A stretch of DNA of 64,000 bases, taken from Stenotrophomonas maltophilia (GTDB lineage Bacteria; Pseudomonadota; Gammaproteobacteria; Xanthomonadales; Xanthomonadaceae). The first letter of the stretch is position 1, and each line of letters opens with the position of its first letter. The stretch covers positions 1 to 64,000 of the forward strand of contig NZ_SRHZ01000048.1 of the NCBI RefSeq assembly GCF_004684085.1. The letters run 5' to 3'. The notes under the pieces were generated by a model. That model did not search any database and had not been told where the DNA came from. It saw only the letters and a program-made list of their open reading frames with translations. Both the position numbers and the translations under genes were made by a program. Below, in pieces: positions 50,344 through 59,092 of the stretch.

Positions 50344-52608
50344 ATGTCCAGAACTGCTTTCCATGTCGTTGTTTTCCTTGTCGGCCTGCTGGCCGTGTGC
50401 TGGATCGGCATTGGCTACGTTTCGGTGCATCCGCTGGGTGCAGCGGTGGCGGCGATCATCGCGGCCTGCTACATCGCCGGTGGCGTGGAGCTGTACCGCT
50501 ACCGCCAGGCCAGCAACGGCCTGCGCAGCGCACTGAACGATCTGTCCAGCGCGAAAGAAAGCCTCGCTCCCTGGCTGGAGCGCGTGCCGGTGGGCCTGCG
50601 CAACGCCGTGCGCCTGCGCGTGGAAGGCGAGCGCACCGCCCTGCCCGCGCCGGTGCTGACCCCTTACCTGGTTGGCCTGCTGGTGCTGCTGGGCATGCTC
50701 GGCACCCTGCTGGGCATGATGGACACGCTGCGTGGCACCGGCCTGGCCCTGCAGAGCGCGACCGACATGGCCGCCATCCGCGGCTCGCTGGCCTCGCCGG
50801 TACAGGGCCTGGCGGTGGCATTCGGCACCTCGATCGCTGGCGTGGCCAGCTCGGCCATGCTCGGCCTGCTGGCAGCGCTGCTGCGCCGCGACCGCCTGCA
50901 GGCCGTGCAGCAGCTGGACCGCGCCATTGCCGGCGACCTGCATCCGTACTCGCAGGCCTGGCAGCGCGCCGAATCGCTGCGCCTGCTGCAGGCACAGTCT
51001 GCGGCGCTGCCGGCGCTGGTCGACCGCCTGCAGGCGATGACCAGCGCGTTCGAACAACACAGTTCGGCTGCCAATGAGCGCCTGCTGGCCGGCCAGGCCG
51101 AGTTCCTGACCCAGAGCCAGGCCCTGCAGGAACGCCTCGCGGTGTCGCTGCAGCAGTCGCTGCGCGAAGGCGCCGAAGCCAGCGCCGCCGCCATCGGTGG
51201 CGCGCTGCAGCCGATGGCCGAGACCACGCTGGTTGGCCTGGCCCGTCACGGCGAAGCACTGCACGCCCGCGTCGAGCAGGCCGTGCAGCAGCAGCTGGCC
51301 GGCCTGAGCGACGGTTTCGAGCGCAGCCGCGTTGCAACCGAGGCCAGCTGGGCCAAGGTGGTGAGTGAGCAAACCCAGGCACAGCAGGCACTGGTGGGCG
51401 ATCTGCGCGAGCACCTGAAGGCCTTCAGCGATGGCCAGGCCACGCAGGCCGAAGCGCTGGTCACACGTATCGGCGAGCGCCTGCAGGCCGATGCACATGG
51501 CAATGCAGAGGCCTTGCGTGCCGCCGCCGAACAGCAGCAGGCCCTGAACAGCGCGCTGGTCGAACGCCAGCAGCAGGCGCTGCTCGCAGCCGGTCAGCAG
51601 CTGGACGAGCACGCGCAGGCGCTGCTGCAGGCACTGGAGCAGCGCCACAGTGCCAGCCAGTCGCTGCTGCAGGACCACGAGCAGCAGCGCTCGCAGGACT
51701 GGCAGGCCGCACAGGCCGCCGCCTCGACCGCGCACGCCGAACTGCAGGCCAGCCTGGACAGCCGCGAACAGCAACGCCAGGCGCGCTGGGACGCGGTCAG
51801 TGCCGAACTGCAGCAGGCCCACGCCACGCTGCAGACGCAGCTGCAGGCCGGTGACGAACAGCGCCTGCAGCGCTGGAGCGATGCCTTGCAGCACGTTTCC
51901 ACCGACCTGGCCGAGCGCTTGCAGGCCAACGGCGAACGCCTCGCCGCGCAACAGCAGCAGGTCTGCGACACGCTGGCCGAGACCGCACAGCAGATCGGCG
52001 AGAACGGTCGCGCGCAGGCCAGCGCCACGCTGGCCGAAGTGTCTACCCTGCTGGAGACTGCCGCCGCCGCGCCGAAGGCTGCTGCCGACGTCATCAACGA
52101 GCTGCGCAGCACGCTCTCTGAAAGCCTGGTGCGTGACAACGCGATGCTGGAAGAACGCGGTCGCCTGCTGGCTACCGTGCAGACCCTGCTGGACGCGATC
52201 AATCATGCCTCGCACGAGCAGCGCACCGCCGTGGACGCGCTGGTCGGCGGTTCGGCCGAGCTGTTGGAACGCGTCGGCAACCGCTTCACCGACCATATCG
52301 CCGCCGAGACCGGCAAGCTGGACGGTATCGCCGCAGCCCTCAATGGCAGCGCCGGTGAAGTCGGCCAGTTGGCCGGCACCTTCGGCGAGGCGGTCGCGCA
52401 GTTCGGCAGCGCCTCCACCGAGCTGTCCGGCCGCCTGGAACAGATCGGCGGTGCACTGGATGCCTCGCTGGCCCGCAGCGATGAGCAGCTGGCCTACTAC
52501 GTGGCGCAGGCGCGCGAGGTGGTCGACCTCAGCCTGCTGTCGCAGAAGCAGGTGATGGAAGAACTGCAGCAGCTGGCCGCGCGCCGCAGCAAGGCCGGTA
52601 GCGCATGA
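50344..52608 (+). CDS. DUF802 protein: MotA/ZorA-like proton-channel core with long coiled-coil tail
   Basis: A 754-residue membrane protein. Predicted helices lie at about 6-26, 31-50, 105-128 and 155-180. GLLVLLGMLGTLLGMMDTL and SPVQGLAVAFGTSIAGVASS follow the MotA/TolQ/ExbB proton-channel pattern. Residues 200-740 are a very long Gln/Ala/Glu-rich coiled coil (many LQ, AEQ and ALQ heptads). The four-helix core plus long cytoplasmic tail is the layout of ZorA from the Zorya defence system. The next gene encodes the MotB/ZorB-like partner, overlapping by four bases. Its biological role is unknown. Confidence 0.85.
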   Translation: MSRTAFHVVVFLVGLLAVCWIGIGYVSVHPLGAAVAAIIAACYIAGGVELYRYRQASNGLRSALNDLSSAKESLAPWLERVPVGLRNAVRLRVEGERTALPAPVLTPYLVGLLVLLGMLGTLLGMMDTLRGTGLALQSATDMAAIRGSLASPVQGLAVAFGTSIAGVASSAMLGLLAALLRRDRLQAVQQLDRAIAGDLHPYSQAWQRAESLRLLQAQSAALPALVDRLQAMTSAFEQHSSAANERLLAGQAEFLTQSQALQERLAVSLQQSLREGAEASAAAIGGALQPMAETTLVGLARHGEALHARVEQAVQQQLAGLSDGFERSRVATEASWAKVVSEQTQAQQALVGDLREHLKAFSDGQATQAEALVTRIGERLQADAHGNAEALRAAAEQQQALNSALVERQQQALLAAGQQLDEHAQALLQALEQRHSASQSLLQDHEQQRSQDWQAAQAAASTAHAELQASLDSREQQRQARWDAVSAELQQAHATLQTQLQAGDEQRLQRWSDALQHVSTDLAERLQANGERLAAQQQQVCDTLAETAQQIGENGRAQASATLAEVSTLLETAAAAPKAAADVINELRSTLSESLVRDNAMLEERGRLLATVQTLLDAINHASHEQRTAVDALVGGSAELLERVGNRFTDHIAAETGKLDGIAAALNGSAGEVGQLAGTFGEAVAQFGSASTELSGRLEQIGGALDASLARSDEQLAYYVAQAREVVDLSLLSQKQVMEELQQLAARRSKAGSA

Positions 52609-53243
52609 GCGACGAGCTGGAGGTCGACGGCGGCTCGCATGCCCCGATCTGGGCCGCCTTCGGCGACCTGATGTCGGTGTTGCTGGGTGCGTTCGTGCTG
52701 ATCCTGGTCGGCGTGGTCGCCGTGCAGCTGGAGCTGTCGCAGCGGCTGGACCAGGAGGTGAAGCAGCGCCAGGCCGAAGCCAAGCGCCTGCAGACCCTGG
52801 AACAGGCGCTGGCTGGCCCGTTGGCGGCCGGTCGGGTGACGCTGGTGGATGGCCGCATCGGCATCAGCGGCAGCGTGCTGTTCGCGCTGAACTCCGACCA
52901 GCTGCAGCCGGAAGGCCAGGAGCTGCTGCGCAGCCTGGCCGCACCGCTGGCCGCCTACCTGGGCAGCCGCGAAGAGATTCTTATGGTCAGCGGTTTCACC
53001 GATGACGCACCAGTACGCGAAGGCAACCGCCGCTTTGCCGACAACTGGGAGCTCTCCGCGCAGCGATCGCTGACCGTGACCCGCACCCTGATCGCGGATG
53101 GCGTACCGGCTGACGCCGTGTTCGCCGCCGCGTTCGGCAGCGAGCAGCCGGTCAGTTCCAATGCAAGCGAAGACGGCCGCGCACGCAACCGCCGCGTGGA
53201 GATCGCGCCGATTCCCAAGCCCAAGGCCCCGGATGCCAAGTAA
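52605..53243 (+). CDS. OmpA/MotB-like (ZorB-like) peptidoglycan-binding stator partner
   Basis: A 212-residue protein. Near the N-terminus one membrane helix contains FGDLMSVLLGAFVLILVGVV, where the Asp sits as the proton-binding Asp does in MotB and ZorB. A short coiled segment and then an OmpA-like domain follow (GSVLFALNSDQLQPEGQELLRSL; VSGFTDDAPV; NWELSAQRSLTV; RNRRVEIAP), which binds peptidoglycan. It overlaps the DUF802 gene by four bases and the DUF2894 gene by eleven. With DUF802 it looks like a proton-powered motor. Confidence 0.88.
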   Translation: MSDELEVDGGSHAPIWAAFGDLMSVLLGAFVLILVGVVAVQLELSQRLDQEVKQRQAEAKRLQTLEQALAGPLAAGRVTLVDGRIGISGSVLFALNSDQLQPEGQELLRSLAAPLAAYLGSREEILMVSGFTDDAPVREGNRRFADNWELSAQRSLTVTRTLIADGVPADAVFAAAFGSEQPVSSNASEDGRARNRRVEIAPIPKPKAPDAK

Positions 53244-53610
53244 GCCGCCAGCGCTGGAGGGCCTGCGCGCACTGGTGCGCGACCTCGATGCGGGGTCGCG
53301 CTCGCTGCCGCATTACCCGCAGGTACCGATGCTGCAGCAGGTGCAGCGCGAGTGGTCGGAACTGCGCAGCGAACTGCAGGTACGCCGCTCGCTGCGCACC
53401 GAAGCCCCGGCCGACGGCGGCCCGCTGAACTCGGCGGTGCTGGTGCAGCGCATGCTGGACACGATGCAGGCGACCAGCCCCGGCTACCTGCGCCACTTCA
53501 TCGACTACGTGGACACCCTGTCCTGGCTGCAGGCGCTGCAGGATGGGGCCGCCAGCGGCGGTGATAACGCGAAGCCGAAGCGCACGCGCAAGCCGCGCAA
53601 CGCGGGCTGA
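53233..53610 (+). CDS. DUF2894 family protein
   Basis: A 125-residue basic, cytoplasmic protein (LVRDLDAGSRSLPHYPQVPML; LVQRMLDTMQATSPGYLRHFIDYVDTLSWLQAL) of DUF2894, ending in a lysine/arginine-rich tail. Its ATG lies inside the OmpA-like gene. Conserved position in this set suggests a partner of the DUF802/OmpA complex. Confidence 0.82.
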   Translation: MPSKPPALEGLRALVRDLDAGSRSLPHYPQVPMLQQVQREWSELRSELQVRRSLRTEAPADGGPLNSAVLVQRMLDTMQATSPGYLRHFIDYVDTLSWLQALQDGAASGGDNAKPKRTRKPRNAG

Positions 53611-53672
53611 TCGCGCATTGACGCCGGCCTCGTTCGGCGCCCCTGGATACGACACTCCTTGTCCGCGCGCCT

Positions 53673-53742
53673 GGTAGACGCCAACCTCGGTTGGCGCTCC
53701 ACCAACGACGCCGCACATGCCAACCAAGGTTGGCATCTACCA
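53673..53742. repeat. two REP-like palindromes in a 313-bp gap
   Basis: GTAGACGCCAACCTCGGTTGGCG and ATGCCAACCAAGGTTGGCAT with CTACC form an inverted SMAG-like pair. Downstream, AGACAG-TCAT-CTGTCT near 53784-53799 is another small perfect dyad. The remainder of 53611-53923 should hold the TonB receptor promoter; nothing else is visible. Confidence 0.7.
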
Positions 53743-53923
53743 ATGCCTGCGTCGGCATGCCACACGTGTAGCGGTGTCACCAGACAGTCATCTGTCTAGC
53801 GCACCATTTTCACGTTGACCCACGGCGCCTGCAGCGGCCGCGGTCGCATCGGTTGTCTCCTCTTTCGAACTCCATGAGCTCCGCGCCCGTGCGGAGGCTC
53901 GTGCCTGCCTGAGTGTCCGCAAC

Positions 53924-56242
53924 ATGACGAAGACTTTGTTGGCCGCCGCGCTGTCCATCGCGCTTGCTCCCGCGGCCTGGGCGCAGGATGCTGCCCCGAC
54001 CTCCAGCACACCCTCCGCCACCAACCTCGATGCGGTCTCGGTGATCGGCAGCGGTGAAGCGCGCCAGGTGCAGCGCATCACCCGCGAGAACCTCGACATC
54101 CTGCCGCCGGGCACCAGCCTGCAGAAGACCCTGAACCTGCTGCCGGGCGTCAACGCGCAGTCGGCCGATGCACTGGGCACCAACGAGCAGTCGATGACGC
54201 TCAGCCTGCGCAGCTTCAACTCCACCCGTCTCGGTTACACGCTCGACGGCGTGCCGCTGGGCGATGGCGCGTACAACAACTACAACGGCCTGACCATCAA
54301 CCGTGCGCTGATCAGCGAGAACATGGCCGGCGCGGAACTGGCGGTGGGCATCGGCAGCCTCGGCACGCCGTCCACCAGCAACCTCGGTGGCACCATCTCC
54401 TACACCTCCGACCGCCCGGCCCAGGAACTCGGTGGCCGCGTGGTGCAGACCTTCGGCAGCGATGCCAACCGCCGCACCTTCGTGCGCGTGGACAGCGGCG
54501 AGTACAACGGCTTCTCCGGCTACGTTTCCGGCATGAATGCCGTCTCCGATCTTTGGAACGACCAGACCGCCTACAACAAATCCACCACCAAGCAGTTCAA
54601 TGCCAAGGGCGTGTGGAACTTCGGCCGCGGCCAGATCACCGGTTTCGTCGATACCTCGCGCACCACGCAGGCGGACTACTTCTACCTGTCCAAGGACGAG
54701 ATGTCGCGTGGCCTCGGCTGGGACTGGGGCGGCTACGCGCCGGACTGGAACAAGGCGGTGGCCAAGGCCTACTGCAATACCGCCAGCCTCAACGCGAAGA
54801 GGTGCGACAACAGCGGTCCGGACAAGGATGCCGATGGTGCCTTCACCGCCGGGCAGATCCTGCGCGATGACAACCTCTACTACCTGGCTGGCGACTTCTT
54901 CCTGGCCGATGGCTTCAGCCTGCGTGCCCTGGCCTACCACCACGATGACCGCGGCGAAGGCCACAACTGGAACAGCGGCGCCTGGTCGAACAAGGGCACG
55001 GCGCAGGAGATCCCGATCATCTTCCGCAACACCATCTACACCATCGACCGCGACGGCGGCACGCTGTCGTTCGACTGGGAGCTGGGCGCACATCGCATCG
55101 AAGGCGGCGTCTGGTACGAGCGCAACACCAGCAGCGCCGAGCGCTACCAGACCGCCGTGGATGGACCGCGCGACCTGAGCGGCATGAACACCCTGCCCTC
55201 CGATGTCGGTGTGTTCGCCCAGCGCACGCGCTGGAAGACCCACCAGTTCTTCCTGAAGGACACCTGGCGTCTGCTTGATGATCGCCTGACCCTGGAGTTC
55301 GGCGCCAAGAGCCCGCATGCCACCTCCGACGCACAGGCGCTACCGGGTGACGCGAAAACGCCGATCTCGCCGGCCTCGAACAACCAGTTCGCCACCGGTT
55401 CGTTGAAGGCCAGCAAGAACTTCCTGCCCAGCATCGGCGCCAACTTCCGCCTGGCCGAGCACCACGAGATCTTCGCCAGCTACGCCGAGAACATCGCCAT
55501 GTTCCAGGGCGGCTTCAAGCTGGGCCCGCAGGCGGTCAGCCAGGCCACCTGGAATGCGCAGGGCAACCTGAAGCCGGAGGAATCGCGCTCGCTCGAAGCC
55601 GGCTACCGCTTCGTCACCGATACCCTGCAGGCCTCGGTCGCGGCCTACAGCGTGCGCTTCGACAACCGCCTGCTGCAGTACAACCCCTGTGACTCGCGCC
55701 AGCCGGTCGGCCCGACCTGCGGCAACCGCTTCTACAACGTGGGCGGCGTCGACAGCCGCGGCGCCGAGCTGACCGTGCTGTGGACCCCGAACGAGCACTT
55801 CAGCTGGTACACCTCGGCCTCACTGAACCGTTCGACCTACGCCTCCAACTACGTGCAGGCCGGTGTCGAGCAGCAGATCAAGGGCAAGATCCAGACCGAC
55901 ACACCCAAGCAGCTGCTGGCCACGGAGATCACCTGGCGTGACAACGGCTGGTTCGCCAGCCTGCGCGGCAAGTACACCGGCGAACGCTTCTACACCTACA
56001 CCAACGACCAGGGCTTCGGCGGCTTCACCGTGTTCGACCTGGCCGGTGGCTATGATTTCGGCCAGGTCGGCTTCGCCAAGGGCATGCGCCTGTCGTTCAA
56101 CGTGACCAACCTGACCAACAAGCGCTACGCCAGCAACCTGGATTCGAGCGTGTTCGCGCCCAGCGACCCGGCCGGCAAGCTGTATGTGTTCCATGCCTCG
56201 GCACCGCGCCAGGTGTTCGGTACGATCGACCTTCGCTTCTGA
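53924..56242 (+). CDS. TonB-dependent receptor paired with a phytase-like protein
   Basis: A 772-residue outer-membrane receptor with a signal peptide (LLAAALSIALAPAAWAQ). The plug has LDAVSVIGSGEARQVQRI, LQKTLNLLPGVNAQSAD, LSLRSFNSTRLGYTLDGVPL and GTPSTSNLGGTISYTSD; the barrel ends FGTIDLRF. It is 21 bp before the phytase-like gene. The ligand is not known; a phosphorylated compound released by the neighbour is a reasonable guess. Confidence 0.9.
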   Translation: MTKTLLAAALSIALAPAAWAQDAAPTSSTPSATNLDAVSVIGSGEARQVQRITRENLDILPPGTSLQKTLNLLPGVNAQSADALGTNEQSMTLSLRSFNSTRLGYTLDGVPLGDGAYNNYNGLTINRALISENMAGAELAVGIGSLGTPSTSNLGGTISYTSDRPAQELGGRVVQTFGSDANRRTFVRVDSGEYNGFSGYVSGMNAVSDLWNDQTAYNKSTTKQFNAKGVWNFGRGQITGFVDTSRTTQADYFYLSKDEMSRGLGWDWGGYAPDWNKAVAKAYCNTASLNAKRCDNSGPDKDADGAFTAGQILRDDNLYYLAGDFFLADGFSLRALAYHHDDRGEGHNWNSGAWSNKGTAQEIPIIFRNTIYTIDRDGGTLSFDWELGAHRIEGGVWYERNTSSAERYQTAVDGPRDLSGMNTLPSDVGVFAQRTRWKTHQFFLKDTWRLLDDRLTLEFGAKSPHATSDAQALPGDAKTPISPASNNQFATGSLKASKNFLPSIGANFRLAEHHEIFASYAENIAMFQGGFKLGPQAVSQATWNAQGNLKPEESRSLEAGYRFVTDTLQASVAAYSVRFDNRLLQYNPCDSRQPVGPTCGNRFYNVGGVDSRGAELTVLWTPNEHFSWYTSASLNRSTYASNYVQAGVEQQIKGKIQTDTPKQLLATEITWRDNGWFASLRGKYTGERFYTYTNDQGFGGFTVFDLAGGYDFGQVGFAKGMRLSFNVTNLTNKRYASNLDSSVFAPSDPAGKLYVFHASAPRQVFGTIDLRF

Positions 56243-56263
56243 TTGACCGCCCGGAGTCCACCG

Positions 56264-57877
56264 ATGCTCGCGACCGCCCTGCTGCTGGCCACCCTCTCCG
56301 CCAGCGGTTACTCCGCTCCGCATGAGGCCGCTGGCGCACCGCCACGCACCTTGCAGCTGGGCGGCCGCACCTATGTGGACAAGGGCCTGGTCGCCGCCGG
56401 GCGGTTGCCCGCAGGCACGGTGGACTTCCTGGGCGATACGCTGGGCTCGTTCTCGTCGCTGGCGGTGCAACCCGGAAGCTGGAAGCGCACCGCCAGCGGC
56501 TACGAAGGCGTGCTGTGGACGCTGCCCGACCGTGGTCGCAACGATCCCGATGCCGGCCTGTTCTACGACTACACCGGCCGCGTGGAACGCATGCAGCTGC
56601 GCATCGACGTTTCCCCGGGCAAGCCTGCGCTTGGCACGCTGACGATGGTGCCCGACAAGGGCGTGGTACTGAAGGATTTCAACGGCCAACCGTTCACCGG
56701 TGCGGACCCGGGTGACTACACGGTCACGCAGCGCGGGGTGGTGCTGCCCTCGCCCGCCAGCGGCGCCGGTACGGGCAAGGTCTCGCTGGACGCGGAATCG
56801 CTGCAGTTCACCGCCGATGGTCACTTCTATGTCGGCGACGAGTACAGCGCCAACGTCTACTACTTCAATGCGCAGGGCCAGCTGCAGGGTGTGATCGTGG
56901 CGCCGCCCGCAATCCGTCCGCAGCGCGAGGGCAAACCAGCGTTCGGTTCGCTGGCGCCACCGCAGACCGGCCGCCGCAACAACCAGGGCGTGGAAGGCAT
57001 GGGCCTGTCACCCGACGGCGCCCGCCTGTTCGTGGCGCTGCAGAGCGCCACGCTGCAGGACAGCGCGCAGGGCAACGCGGCGGGCCGCATCAACACCCGC
57101 GTACTGGTCTACGACGTGACGGCCTCGCCGACGCCACAGCAGCCGATCGGCCATTACGTGATGGCCCTGCCCGCCTACGCGCACGACGGCAAGGGAAAGC
57201 TGGACCGCACCGCCGCGCAGAGCGAGCTGCGCGCGCTGGACGACCATCGCTTCCTGCTGCTGGCCCGCGACGGCAACGGGCTGGGCAAGGACGGCAATGA
57301 CCCGATCGTCTACAAGTCGGTGCTGCTGGTGGATGTGGCCGATGCCAGCAACCTGGCAGGAAGCAACTATGAGTCCGGTACGGCCTCGGTGCTGGCCGAC
57401 CCGGCGGGCACCGTGTTGAAGGACGGTATCGTGCCCGCACGCAGCGACGAACTGCTGAACCTGCTCGACCGCCCGCAGCTGGCCCGCGCCGGGCTGGATC
57501 TGGACACGAAGCGCGGCCCACATGCCGGACTGCTCTCGGAGAAGTGGGAAGCCATGGACGTGCTGCCGGCGCTGGACCCGCAGCACCCGAACGACGTACT
57601 GCTGCTGATCGGCAACGACAACGATTTCATCGCCCGCCACTGCCGCATGCAGGGCGAATCCTGTGACAGCGCGTACGACAACGACAACCGCGTACTGGTG
57701 TACCGCCTCACGCTACCCTTACTGCAACGGGTAGTGCCGGCCGCTGGCCGGCATCACAACCAGACCGACCACGCATACGGATACTCACCAATCTGCCCCG
57801 CAAGACCGGCGCGTACCGGATTCCCCAGGATGTACAGCGCTTGTCGCGCCAGCGACTCCTCGGCCCTCACTGCGTGA
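56264..57877 (+). CDS. secreted esterase-like phytase-family protein with a read-through tail
   Basis: A 537-residue protein with a signal peptide (LATALLLATLSASGYS). The body is a beta-propeller-like phytase/esterase domain (VDFLGDTLGSFSSLAV; GVLWTLPDRGRNDPDAG; NNQGVEGMGLSPDG; RFLLLARDGNGLGKD). The natural family end is near YRLTLPLLQR (about residue 485). From 57731 the frame runs through a SMAG repeat and then antisense across the RAYT gene for about 49 more codons. The tail is therefore accidental. GGAG precedes the chosen ATG at 56264. Confidence 0.85.
   Translation: MLATALLLATLSASGYSAPHEAAGAPPRTLQLGGRTYVDKGLVAAGRLPAGTVDFLGDTLGSFSSLAVQPGSWKRTASGYEGVLWTLPDRGRNDPDAGLFYDYTGRVERMQLRIDVSPGKPALGTLTMVPDKGVVLKDFNGQPFTGADPGDYTVTQRGVVLPSPASGAGTGKVSLDAESLQFTADGHFYVGDEYSANVYYFNAQGQLQGVIVAPPAIRPQREGKPAFGSLAPPQTGRRNNQGVEGMGLSPDGARLFVALQSATLQDSAQGNAAGRINTRVLVYDVTASPTPQQPIGHYVMALPAYAHDGKGKLDRTAAQSELRALDDHRFLLLARDGNGLGKDGNDPIVYKSVLLVDVADASNLAGSNYESGTASVLADPAGTVLKDGIVPARSDELLNLLDRPQLARAGLDLDTKRGPHAGLLSEKWEAMDVLPALDPQHPNDVLLLIGNDNDFIARHCRMQGESCDSAYDNDNRVLVYRLTLPLLQRVVPAAGRHHNQTDHAYGYSPICPARPARTGFPRMYSACRASDSSALTA
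57731..57755. repeat. SMAG repeat, left flank of the RAYT gene
   Basis: GTAG followed by TGCCGGCCGCTGGCCGGCA. It is in inverted orientation to the copy at 58284-58307 and ends next to the RAYT stop codon. Confidence 0.85.
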
Positions 57878-58200
57878 TCGAAGTAGCCAGGCTGCCACAC
57901 CGTACTTCGACGACCCGCCAGGCGATTCAGGGCGAGCGCGCTCGACGACTTCATCCGGCGCGCAATGCCTGGAAGGTGACCTGCTCGCAGCTCGAGCATC
58001 CAGTGGACGTGATCCGGCATGACGACCCATGCGTGTGACTGTACGAGCCCGCGCTGTTCAATGTAACGGAGCTGGTCGATTACACATGCTGCCGCAGCTT
58101 CGCTTTCAAAGAGCCGGCGGCGCTGATGTGTGGTGGTTGTCAGAACGTAGACCTGGCCGATGATCGAGCGGCGGCCCAGGCGGAGGCGGTGACTGCTCAT
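57754..58200 (-). CDS. rayT: REP-associated tyrosine transposase (RAYT)
   Basis: A 148-residue Y1 single-strand transposase, related to TnpA of IS200. The HUH pair is in MPDHVHWML, and the tyrosine probably in ALYILGNPVRAGL. These enzymes move or maintain REP palindromes. I start it at MSSHRLRLGRRS; a longer frame runs into the next REP copy. It is flanked on both sides by SMAG repeats in inverted orientation and overlaps the 3' end of the phytase-like gene on the other strand. Confidence 0.9.
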   Translation of the reverse strand: MSSHRLRLGRRSIIGQVYVLTTTTHQRRRLFESEAAAACVIDQLRYIEQRGLVQSHAWVVMPDHVHWMLELRAGHLPGIARRMKSSSALALNRLAGRRSTVWQPGYFDHAVRAEESLARQALYILGNPVRAGLAGQIGEYPYAWSVWL

Positions 58201-58283
58201 GCCCCATGGTGGGTCGATCATTGGGCGTTGGCTGTCAGGCCATGCCTTGATGGGTGCTGGGAGATGTCTGAAGTTGGCTGAGG

Positions 58284-58307
58284 TTGCCGGCCAGCGGCCG
58301 GCACTAC
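58284..58307. repeat. SMAG repeat, right flank of the RAYT gene
   Basis: TGCCGGCCAGCGGCCGGCA followed by CTAC, an inverted match to the left flank at 57731-57755. It lies between the RAYT promoter region and the end of entA. Confidence 0.85.
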
Positions 58308-58333
58308 CGTTGCGAGCCAGCGGCCGTCGGGGC

Positions 58334-59092
58334 TCAGCCGCGCAGGGTGGCGCCGCCGTCCACGTACAGGTCACTCATCGCCACGTGCCCGGCCTGCTCG
58401 GAGAGCAGGAACATCACCGAGTGCGCGATGTCCTCGGGCGTAGCGAGTTTGCGCAGCGGAATGCCGGCCTTGTAGGTCTCCAGGTTGCCGGCGATCACGC
58501 GCTCGGCGCCGTGTTCGTCCTGCCACATGCCGGTCTGCATCGGGGTCAGCGTCGATCCCGGGGCGACGATGTTGCAGCGGATGCCGAGCGGCGCCAGTTC
58601 CAGCCCCAGGCAGCGAGTGAACATGGTGGCCGCGGCCTTGGACGCGGCATACGCCGCCATGCCGTGCCGCGGTACACCGGCCGCGTTCGAGCTGACCGCG
58701 ACGATGGCACCCTGCCTGCGCGGTGACATCACCCGCGCCAGCGCACGCCCGACATGGAACACGCCATCGGCATTGACCGCGAACACCCGGCGCCAGTCGT
58801 CGTCAGTGGTTTCGGTCACGCCGCCCACATGCAGCACACCGGCCACGCTGGCGGCCAGCGCGATTGGCCCGATGCTGGACTCTACCCGGTCCACCAGCGC
58901 GTCCACAGCCGCACTGTCAGTCACGTCGAGGGCAGAGGACTGCACACGTGCGTCCACTGCCACGGGCACCTCGCGATCGGTCGCTACCACGATGCAGCCG
59001 GCCTCGGCCAACAGCCGTACCAGTGCCTCTCCGATGCCACCGGAGGCACCGGTCACCAATGCCACGCGGCCCTCGAAACCGGTCAACTGCAT
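58334..59092 (-). CDS. entA: 2,3-dihydro-2,3-dihydroxybenzoate dehydrogenase
   Basis: A 252-residue short-chain dehydrogenase that makes 2,3-dihydroxybenzoate for the catecholate siderophore. Cofactor binding is TGASGGIGE (about residues 14-22), the active Tyr/Lys are in [10 protein letters not shown], and [12 protein letters not shown] matches EntA. It overlaps entF by ten bases and is the last gene of the ent run in this window. Confidence 0.92.
   Translation of the reverse strand: MQLTGFEGRVALVTGASGGIGEALVRLLAEAGCIVVATDREVPVAVDARVQSSALDVTDSAAVDALVDRVESSIGPIALAASVAGVLHVGGVTETTDDDWRRVFAVNADGVFHVGRALARVMSPRRQGAIVAVSSNAAGVPRHGMAAYAASKAAATMFTRCLGLELAPLGIRCNIVAPGSTLTPMQTGMWQDEHGAERVIAGNLETYKAGIPLRKLATPEDIAHSVMFLLSEQAGHVAMSDLYVDGGATLRG

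Noticed and set aside
50146..52296. A 716-codon frame antisense to the DUF802 gene
   Set aside because: It reads as Leu/Gln-rich low-complexity sequence created by the coiled-coil codons on the other strand. No start context or domain.
56243..56263. A TTG start for the phytase-like protein right after the receptor stop
   Set aside because: The ATG at 56264 has a better ribosome site and gives a clean signal peptide.
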